Assembly: GCA_040901795.1 (NCBI GenBank)
Contig: JBBDYH010000051.1
Span: 1-35,733, forward strand
Direction: 5' to 3'
Source: JBBDYH01 sp040901795
GTDB taxonomy: Bacteria > Planctomycetota > Planctomycetia > Pirellulales > JALHPA01
Length of the DNA stretch: 35,733 nt
A program made the translations under genes and the position numbers. Shown in pieces: positions 1 to 5,852 of the stretch. Below the pieces are notes generated by a model. The model did not search any database. It was not told the DNA's origin and saw only the letters and a list, made by a program, of their open reading frames with translations. How positions within the stretch are numbered: position 1 is the stretch's first letter; every line of letters starts with the position of its first letter.

Positions 1-49
1 TGCGATATGTTTCATTCGCTACTCCAAACCGGTTTATCCCGGCGCTTTC

Positions 50-93
50 CTAATCCTCACTAATCCTGCAGCACTCATTAGTGTCGATTAGTG
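50..93. repeat. Inverted pair of 10-nt-period tandem repeats
   Basis: The left arm has CTAATCC twice (50-56 and 60-66) and the right arm has ATTAGTG twice (77-83 and 87-93). Within each arm the period is 10 nt, and the arms are roughly reverse complementary, so the segment can fold into a hairpin. It lies in the spacer before the carboxypeptidase gene. No function is evident. Confidence 0.55.
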
Positions 94-125
94 GAGATAA
101 GTGTTCCGTACTACCTCTGCTCGTA

Positions 126-224
126 GAACCGCTTACACAACCGGCACACAGTAACCCGAAGCGTGAGCGAGGAACCGGCAGATTCGGCCTCGCTTACGCG
201 TCGGGTTACTATTGTTAGCGGTTC
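126..224. repeat. Long imperfect palindrome (dispersed planctomycete-type repeat)
   Basis: The core arms 150-172 and 188-210 start AGTAACCCGAAGCG and end CGTCGGGTTACT, and are complementary with about two mismatches around a 15-nt loop. Complementarity resumes outside them: GAACCGCTTACACAA at 126-140 against TTGTTAGCGGTTC at 212-224, giving a stem of nearly 40 bp. From memory, the AGTAACCCGAAGCGTGAGCG core is widely scattered in planctomycete genomes; that was not checked here. It could act in transcript ends or simply be a REP-like element. Confidence 0.7.
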
Positions 225-287
225 TTAATCTCACTTCTACTCCTCTTCTATATAATCTTAATCCTGGACTCAGGCGGTTCGACTCCG

Positions 288-2030
288 ATGCTACTACCTC
301 CGCGCATTGCAATGGCGTTTGCGTTTCTCTTGAGCGCGATCGGTGGCCTTCTTGCTCAAGACAGGATCGTCTACCAACCCGCCGGCGCCCCGGCCGATCC
401 CAAGGTCGAGATTCGCTGGAACAAGTACCACGATTACGCCGAGGCCACGGAGCTACTCAAGAACCTGGCTAAGGCGCACCCCGATCTCTGCCGGCTTATG
501 AGCCTGGGCAAGTCGTACGGCGGCCGCGAGATGTGGGTGATGACGATCACCAATAGGAAGAAGGGGGCCGAGAACGAGAAGCCGGCGTTTTGGATCGACG
601 GCTGCATTCACGCCAATGAGATTCAGGCCACCGAGGTCGTGCTCTATACGGCGTGGTATCTGGCCGAATCATACGGCCGCTCGCCGCAAATCACGCGGCT
701 GCTCGACGAGCGCGTGTTCTATCTCATGCCGATCATGAGTCCCGACGCACGCGACGCTCACATGGCCCAGCCGAACACGACGCACTCGCCGCGCTCCGGC
801 TTACGGCCGGTCGATGACGACAAGGATGGACACACTGACGAAGACGGCGCCGATGATCTCGACGGCGATCAGCACATCACGCAGATGCGGATTAAAGATG
901 CCAATGGGCGATACAAACCGCATCCCGATTACCCCGATCTGCTGGTCCCGGTTCAGGGGGACGAAAAGGGAACCTACACGTTGCTCGGTCAGGAAGGTTT
1001 CGACAACGATGGCGATGGCCGCGTGAACGAGGACGGCGACGGGTTTTACGACCCCAACCGCGACTGGGCTTGGAATTGGCAACCCGACTACGTCCAGAAC
1101 GGGGCTCATCGCTATCCGTTCTCGATCCTTGAGAACCGGATGGTCGCCGATTTCATCAAGGCGCATCCCAACCTTGCCGGCGCACAGTCGTATCACAACT
1201 CAGGGGGCATGATCCTTCGCGGACCCGGGGCCAAAGACGACCGTTTCGAACCCGCAGATATCGCTGTGTACGACCTGATCGGCAAACGCGGCGAAGAAGT
1301 GCTGCCCGGCTACCGGCTGATGAACGTGGCCGAAGACTTGTACGAGGTATACGGCGGCGAAGTCGATTGGCTGCACGTGATGCAAGGCGTGTTCACTTAC
1401 ACCAACGAGCTGTTCACGCCATTCAACTTTTTTCGCAAGCTTTCGCCGGAGGGCTTCTTCGGCCGGCAGGAGGATCAGCGGGCCTTCGAGAAGTATCTGC
1501 TGCTCGGCGACGGTGTGGTGAAATGGCACGAGGTCGATCATCCGCAGTACGGCAAAGTGGAAGTTGGCGGGCCGAAGAAGAACTGGCTGCGGCAGCCGCC
1601 GTCGTTTTTGTTGGAGGAGGAATGCCACCGCAACATGGCGTTCACGCTGTACCACGCCGACCAGATGCCGCTGGTGAAGGTGCAATCGATCGAGACCAAG
1701 CCGCTTGGCGCGGGGCTCGTCGAGGTGACCGCGGTGGTCGTCAACGAGCGAATTACGCCGACACACTCCGCGGCGGATCTCAAGAACAAGGTCACGCCGC
1801 CCGACATTGTCTCGATCGAGGGCAAGGACATCAAAGTCATTGCCGGCATGCACGACAGCGAGCAGTTCTTCATTCGCCCCGAAGTGCAAAAGCGCGAGCC
1901 GGAGAAGATCCAAGTGCCGAGCATCGGCGGCATGAGGCCGGTCTACGTGCGCTGGATCATTGAGGGGGCTCCGCCGTTCGCGGTGCGCGTGAAGAGCGTG
2001 AAAGGTGGAACGGACGCCGCGACAAAATGA
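288..2030 (+). CDS. Exported M14-family zinc carboxypeptidase
   Basis: Predicted metallocarboxypeptidase of family M14, which cleaves C-terminal residues from peptides. The first two zinc ligands are in HANE (residues 108-111), the third is His303 in SYHNSGG, and the catalytic Glu is Glu374 in YTNELF. The N-terminus is short, basic and hydrophobic and ends at LLAQ, so it is read as a signal peptide; an in-frame ATG at 312 also fits. Two acidic insertions rich in DxDxDG-like loops lie between the zinc motifs (about residues 176-195 and 238-260) and may bind calcium. The C-terminal 130 residues look like a beta-rich accessory domain. The gene stands alone. Debris of an IS3-type element begins directly after its stop codon, so the natural 3' context has been lost. 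At 580 residues it is longer than a pancreatic-type carboxypeptidase, mainly because of the insertions and tail. Confidence 0.9.
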   Translation: MLLPPRIAMAFAFLLSAIGGLLAQDRIVYQPAGAPADPKVEIRWNKYHDYAEATELLKNLAKAHPDLCRLMSLGKSYGGREMWVMTITNRKKGAENEKPAFWIDGCIHANEIQATEVVLYTAWYLAESYGRSPQITRLLDERVFYLMPIMSPDARDAHMAQPNTTHSPRSGLRPVDDDKDGHTDEDGADDLDGDQHITQMRIKDANGRYKPHPDYPDLLVPVQGDEKGTYTLLGQEGFDNDGDGRVNEDGDGFYDPNRDWAWNWQPDYVQNGAHRYPFSILENRMVADFIKAHPNLAGAQSYHNSGGMILRGPGAKDDRFEPADIAVYDLIGKRGEEVLPGYRLMNVAEDLYEVYGGEVDWLHVMQGVFTYTNELFTPFNFFRKLSPEGFFGRQEDQRAFEKYLLLGDGVVKWHEVDHPQYGKVEVGGPKKNWLRQPPSFLLEEECHRNMAFTLYHADQMPLVKVQSIETKPLGAGLVEVTAVVVNERITPTHSAADLKNKVTPPDIVSIEGKDIKVIAGMHDSEQFFIRPEVQKREPEKIQVPSIGGMRPVYVRWIIEGAPPFAVRVKSVKGGTDAATK

Positions 2031-2274
2031 GCATGCTTGATGTTTCCTGCGACAAGAGCTGCTTCTTCCAGGCCGTCACCTGGCTGGTGTGCACGCTAAA
2101 CTGGCTCGCCAACTGGGCCGTCGTCTTGTCGCCTCGACATGCCGCCAACGCCACCTTCGCCTTGAACGATGCTCCAAACGCCCGACGCTTCCTGCTCATC
2201 CCCTGGCCTCCTGATCGGTCGTCCGCTACCCGGCAGACTACACCTTATCAGGTTGTCCCAGTTTTTGCGGTCCA
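2031..2274 (-). mobile_element. IS3-type insertion sequence remnant (left end only)
   Basis: Read leftward, the segment starts near TGGACCGCAAAAACTGG (from about 2274), which resembles an IS3-family terminus. A spacer with an AGGAGG-like site follows, then the first 50 or so codons of an OrfA. The element stops abruptly at the carboxypeptidase stop codon. No rest of OrfA, no OrfB (DDE integrase) and no right end follow, so it is a dead fragment. The exact boundaries are estimates. Confidence 0.6.
2040..2199 (-). pseudogene. Truncated IS3-family transposase OrfA
   Basis: The start at 2199 encodes a typical OrfA N-terminus: MSRKRRAFGASFKAKVALAA followed by a helix-turn-helix with TTAQLASQFSVHTSQVTAWK and KQLLS. 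This is the DNA-binding HTH_Tnp_1 domain of IS3-family OrfA proteins. After roughly 53 codons the resemblance ends and the frame runs into the 3' end of the carboxypeptidase gene on the opposite strand. The protein would lack the leucine zipper and has no OrfB partner, so it cannot transpose. Confidence 0.8.
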
Positions 2275-2413
2275 CCTCACTCGCGAAAGTGTCGCCGATT
2301 GGGTCATCTTCGACGGCAATTCGTTCGTCAAGAAAACCAGACCCGCCGGTACAATAGCCGCTAAGGAACGGACAACGAATAACTTCGGTACTTCAAGGCG
2401 CGACAGAGAGATT

Positions 2414-2469
2414 TTGAACAGGAGTTAACAGAGAAAACGGAGGTTTCTCTGTTGCCTCTGACTTCTCTG
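2414..2469. repeat. Left flanking hairpin of the GxxExxY unit
   Basis: The top-strand left half contains AACAGGAGTTAACAGAG and the right half contains CTCTGTTGCCTCTG. The two halves are roughly complementary around a short centre, and each repeats an ACAGAG/CTCTGT core about every 10 nt. A related hairpin lies on the other side of the pseudogene at 2900-2962. Confidence 0.6.
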
Positions 2470-2881
2470 CGGCCTCAATCCAGATTGGCACCGGGCAGGA
2501 TCAGGCGCGAAATGCCATCCGTCAACTTGGGCGAATTGAAGTTGATGATCAAACCGAGTGGGATATCCAGTAGCTTCAGTATAGCTGAGCAATTGCGCTT
2601 GATGGATCGGAATCACCGCTTCAACCGCTTTGACCTCCACGAGCAAGCACCGATTGACCAACAAGTCGAATTTGAGAGCCACGGTCTTTTGAAACTGTTT
2701 GTAGCGAACGATCACGTCGGACTGGTTTTCGACTCGATGACCGCGAATCCCGAGCTCCATCGTCAGGCGCCATTCGTAGACCGATTCGCTGCAGGCCTGG
2801 CCCTTTGTCCTTGTGCACTTCAATGGCGGCGCCGATACAATCGTGGGTTATTCCAGAGGCTTGGGTGAAAAGCCGATGCAT
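2470..2881 (-). pseudogene. GxxExxY family protein, broken by two frameshifts
   Basis: This family of small proteins is named for its GxxExxY motif and is thought to have a PD-(D/E)XK nuclease-like fold; its function is unsettled. Three reading frames are needed to recover it. The start at 2881 gives MHRLFTQASGITHDCIGAAI then EVHKDKGPGL. A one-base shift near 2792-2796 leads to SESVYEWRL and then FDLLVNRCLLVEVKAVEAV and IHQAQLLSY. A second shift near 2560-2575 leads to LGLIINFNSPKLTDGISRLI. All three frames differ, so the shifts do not compensate. The gene is therefore inactive unless these are sequencing errors. It lies between two related hairpins. Confidence 0.8.
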
Positions 2882-2899
2882 GGGAAGGTCGTTGACAAC

Positions 2900-2962
2900 C
2901 GAGAAGACAGAGGAAACAGAGACTTTCTACGCTGTTGTCTCCGTTGCCTCCTGTTCTTTCAA
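2900..2962. repeat. Right flanking hairpin of the GxxExxY unit
   Basis: The first half contains GACAGAGGAAACAGAGAC and the second half contains GTCTCCGTTGCCTCCTGTTC; they are roughly complementary. The reverse complement starts TTGAAAGAACAGGAGGCAAC, which resembles the left element (TTGAACAGGAGTTAAC), so the pseudogene is enclosed by inverted copies of the same kind of hairpin. Confidence 0.6.
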
Positions 2963-3010
2963 TCCCTGATGGTGCACCGCCTCCCGCCAAATGGGGAAGT
3001 TAATTTTCGG

Positions 3011-4030
3011 TCATTCCTTACGGACTTCATTGTTCCGAACCGCCGCGCGCTCAGTGAGCGTAGTGAGCACCGAGGGCGCCCAAGCGGAAGTGCTCTGGTG
3101 GCCTTTTTTCGCGCGTCGGTCGCCGTCGCCGGGACTGGGGAGGAGGCGATTGACCGTCGAGAGAATGTGGCTGCTCAAGCCGGGGAGTAGGCCATGCACC
3201 GCGACGGCGAATCTGGCGGGCAGCGAAACGACGAAGTTGGGGTCGCCGCGGCGGCAGGCGGAAAGGATTTGCCGTGCGGCGCGCTCGGCGCTGATCGAGG
3301 CGCCCGGTAGCGAGTCGCTGATCGTAAACCAGGCGTACTCGGCTTCGTGCTGACCCTTGAAGAGCGCGTGCGGCGGGCTGCCCGTGCGCATCAGGCCCGG
3401 GATCACCGTCGTGACGTAGATGTGGTCCTTTTTCAGCTCCATGCCCAGCGACTCCGAAAACCCCGTCAACGCGAATTTGCTGGCGCAATAGGGAACCAAA
3501 TGGGGCACGCCGATGACGCCGCCGATTGAGGAAATGTTGACGATGCGGCCCGACTGTCGCCGCTTCATCTGCGGCAGGACGGCGAGCGTCGTGTAGACGT
3601 GCCCCCAGAAGTGCGTCTGCAGTGCAGTCTCGAAATCCTCGAGCGTCATCGTTTCGATGGGGCCGACGGAAATGATGCCGGCATTGTTGATCAACACATC
3701 GATGCGGCCGAAGTGGTCGGTCACACGGTCGATTAACGCTTCCGCGTCTTCGCGGTTAGTGATGTCACACCGATGGGCGAAGACGGCGCCTGCTGGTTCG
3801 AGCATTTGCGCGGCTCGTTCGAGCGTGTCCTCATCGCGGCCGCAGATGACGACTGTCGCGCCCGCGGCGAGTGCCTGCCGCGCCATCACCAAACCCAGAC
3901 CCCGTGAGCCGCCTGTGATCAGCACGACTTTATCTTTAAACGAAAACGACCTGCGCGCCAGCCAGCGGCGGGCGACGACGGCGGCCGCGCCGGCGCCGAG
4001 GGCGATTTGACGAACTGTTTGCCCAGCCAT
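3011..4030 (-). CDS. SDR family NAD(P)-dependent oxidoreductase
   Basis: Classical short-chain dehydrogenase/reductase of unknown substrate. Counting from the chosen start, the cofactor loop is TGGSRGLG (39-46), the structural motif NNAG is at 115-118, the catalytic Ser is in NISS (about 168), and Tyr181 and Lys185 are in YCASK. A hydrophobic N-terminal stretch (about 8-20) and a hydrophobic patch near the C-terminus suggest membrane association. The start at 4030 was chosen because GGAGGAG lies just upstream of it; an ATG at 4048 has no such site. The C-terminal tail beyond about residue 305 is low in similarity to the fold, and its last 20 codons overlap an imperfect palindrome (3050-3074). 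It is divergent from the DUF1501 gene. Confidence 0.9.
   Translation of the reverse strand: MAGQTVRQIALGAGAAAVVARRWLARRSFSFKDKVVLITGGSRGLGLVMARQALAAGATVVICGRDEDTLERAAQMLEPAGAVFAHRCDITNREDAEALIDRVTDHFGRIDVLINNAGIISVGPIETMTLEDFETALQTHFWGHVYTTLAVLPQMKRRQSGRIVNISSIGGVIGVPHLVPYCASKFALTGFSESLGMELKKDHIYVTTVIPGLMRTGSPPHALFKGQHEAEYAWFTISDSLPGASISAERAARQILSACRRGDPNFVVSLPARFAVAVHGLLPGLSSHILSTVNRLLPSPGDGDRRAKKGHQSTSAWAPSVLTTLTERAAVRNNEVRKE
3050..3074. repeat. Imperfect palindrome inside the SDR gene tail
   Basis: A 25-nt imperfect palindrome, starting CTCAGTGAGCG and ending GAGCACCGAG, lies within the last codons of the SDR gene. It resembles REP-like extragenic elements and may have been captured by the reading frame when the original stop codon was lost. 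Confidence 0.45.
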
Positions 4031-4108
4031 TTTCTCCTCCGAATGCAACAGGTAGGGTCGAACAAAGTCGCCTTGGCGAGCGACGGCCCACTACGAGGCT
4101 CAATTCGT

Positions 4109-4114
4109 TATAAT
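4109..4114 (+). promoter_or_regulatory. Possible -10 box for the DUF1501 gene
   Basis: TATAAT stands 68 nt before the proposed start, in the spacer between two divergent genes. No convincing -35 box was seen at the usual spacing, so this rests on the hexamer alone. Confidence 0.3.
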
Positions 4115-4182
4115 GTCGCGTATTCAACCCCATTTCCCTCAGGCGGCAATTAGCATGCCGTCCGCTCATCATCAGGCATCGC

Positions 4183-5652
4183 ATGCTGGCGCATGACAAC
4201 ACACCAGTTCCGTCGCGGCGTGGTTTCCTCAAAGTCGCGGGGGGCGGTTTCGGACTGATCGCTCTTGCCGATCTGTTGGGTGTCAGTGAATTGCGGGCGG
4301 CCGATGTCGAATCGCCCGCCGGAAAAGCGAAGCCTCTCAATCCCCTCGCCGCCAGGCCGGCCCACTTCGCGGCCAAGGCAAAACGCGTCATTTGGTTGTT
4401 CATGAACGGCGGGCAGTCGCAGGTCGATACCTGGGACTACAAGCCGGAGTTAGCGAAGCGCGATGGCCAGTCGTTGGCGGGCTTCGACAACAAGACGGGC
4501 TTCTTCCCGGAGCAGGTCGGCGGGTTGATGAAGTCGCCGTTTCAATTCACGCAGCAAGGCGAAAGCGGCGCATGGACCAGCGAGATCTTTCCGAACGTCG
4601 CAAAGCACGTTGACGACCTGGCCTTCATCCACTCCTGCTTCACCGAAACAAACAACCATTCGCCGGCGCTGTTTCAGATCAACACCGGCATGAGCCGGAT
4701 GGGTTTTCCCTGCGTCGGCTCGTGGGTGACGTACGGTCTGGGCGCTGAGAGCCAAAATCTGCCGGGCTTCATGGTGATGTACGACACGCTCGGTCGCGGA
4801 TTACCGAAGGGGCACTCGCTCAATTGGGGCGCGGGCTTTTTACCGGGCGTCTTTCAAGGCACCGCGCTCAATCCAAACGGCGACCCGATCGACAACCTCA
4901 GGCGACCCAAGGAGCTGACGCCCGCGCGGCAGCGGTCGCAGCTCGACCTGTTGGCGTCGCTCAATCGCGGTTTTCAGGAGAAGCACGCCGCCGAGGCCGA
5001 GCTGGCCGCGCGGATCGAGAGCTTTGAGCTGGCGTATCGCATGCAGATGCAGGCGCCCGAGGTGCTCGACATTTCGCGGGAGACCGAGGCGACGCGCAAA
5101 CTGTATGGCCTCGACGACAAGCGCTGTACCCACTTTGCCAAACAGTGCTTGATGGCGCGGCGGTTGGTCGAGAGCGGCGTGCGGTTCGTCCAGATTTACA
5201 GCGGCGGCATGGAGAACGAACGGAGCTGGGACGGGCACATCGACATCGCCGGCAATCATCGCCAATTCGCGGGCGAGACCGACGTGCCGATTGCGGGTTT
5301 GTTGACCGATCTGAAGGCCCGCGGTCTACTCGACAGCACGCTGGTGATCTGTGCAGGCGAGTTCGGCCGGCTGCCGGTCGCCCAGAAGGGGCAGAAGCCG
5401 GGGCGCGATCACAACCCCCATGCGTTCACGGCCTGGTTCGCCGGGGGCGGGGTGCGCGGGGGCATGCATTACGGCGAGACCGACGAGATCGGCCTGCGCG
5501 CGGCGGTCAACCGCGTGAGCATCAATGACCTGCACGCGACGATTCTGCACCTGCTGGGCATCGACCACGAGCGGCTGACCTATCGCTTCAGCGGGCGGGA
5601 CTTCCGGCTCACTGATGTGGCCGGGAACGTGGTGCAGCAGATCATTGCGTAA
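4183..5652 (+). CDS. DUF1501 domain-containing protein, Tat-exported
   Basis: Member of the DUF1501 family, which is abundant in planctomycetes and has an alkaline-phosphatase/sulfatase-like fold; substrates are unknown. The N-terminus has a twin-arginine signal, SRRGFLKVAGGG (residues 11-22), followed by a hydrophobic stretch, so export of a folded protein is likely. Family hallmarks are present in order: FMNGGQSQVDTWDYKP near residue 75, IHSCFTETNNHSPALFQINT around 150-170, the central YSGGMENERSWDGH, and ICAGEFGRLPVAQKG with GRDHNPHAF near 390-415. The 489-residue length is typical. These genes usually sit after a DUF1549/DUF1553 cytochrome-type gene; that partner is absent here and the gene is alone. 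Confidence 0.92.
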   Translation: MLAHDNTPVPSRRGFLKVAGGGFGLIALADLLGVSELRAADVESPAGKAKPLNPLAARPAHFAAKAKRVIWLFMNGGQSQVDTWDYKPELAKRDGQSLAGFDNKTGFFPEQVGGLMKSPFQFTQQGESGAWTSEIFPNVAKHVDDLAFIHSCFTETNNHSPALFQINTGMSRMGFPCVGSWVTYGLGAESQNLPGFMVMYDTLGRGLPKGHSLNWGAGFLPGVFQGTALNPNGDPIDNLRRPKELTPARQRSQLDLLASLNRGFQEKHAAEAELAARIESFELAYRMQMQAPEVLDISRETEATRKLYGLDDKRCTHFAKQCLMARRLVESGVRFVQIYSGGMENERSWDGHIDIAGNHRQFAGETDVPIAGLLTDLKARGLLDSTLVICAGEFGRLPVAQKGQKPGRDHNPHAFTAWFAGGGVRGGMHYGETDEIGLRAAVNRVSINDLHATILHLLGIDHERLTYRFSGRDFRLTDVAGNVVQQIIA

Positions 5653-5716
5653 GACACGTGGGCGAGTCGCTCTCTTCGAGCCTGAGCCTCAGAGCCGAAG
5701 GCCGAGAACGCGCAGT

Positions 5717-5738
5717 CGCGTCCGCCGCGGCGGACGCG
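5717..5738. terminator. Perfect 22-bp GC palindrome after the DUF1501 gene
   Basis: The segment reads CGCGTCCGCCG followed by its exact reverse complement. Copies of CACGTGGGCG lie on either side (about 5657 and 5742). It could fold as a strong RNA hairpin about 65 nt after the DUF1501 stop codon, but it has no loop spacer and no T-run, so a DNA-binding site or dispersed repeat is equally possible. Confidence 0.4.
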
Positions 5739-5852
5739 GCCACGTGGGCGGACGGTCTCTCGCCACTAGTTTCGCCTCGCTCGGCACTGAGTTAAGATGA
5801 ATCTTCGGGGAAGGCAGCCTGACGTACACCTCACTTCTCAATTGATCTCTTC

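Noticed and set aside
1200..1913. Long antisense open frame within the carboxypeptidase gene
   Set aside because: A shadow of a GC-rich real gene with clear M14 motifs on the other strand.
2027..2428. Rightward open frame of 133 codons after the carboxypeptidase
   Set aside because: It runs antisense to the IS3 OrfA fragment and has no recognisable domain.
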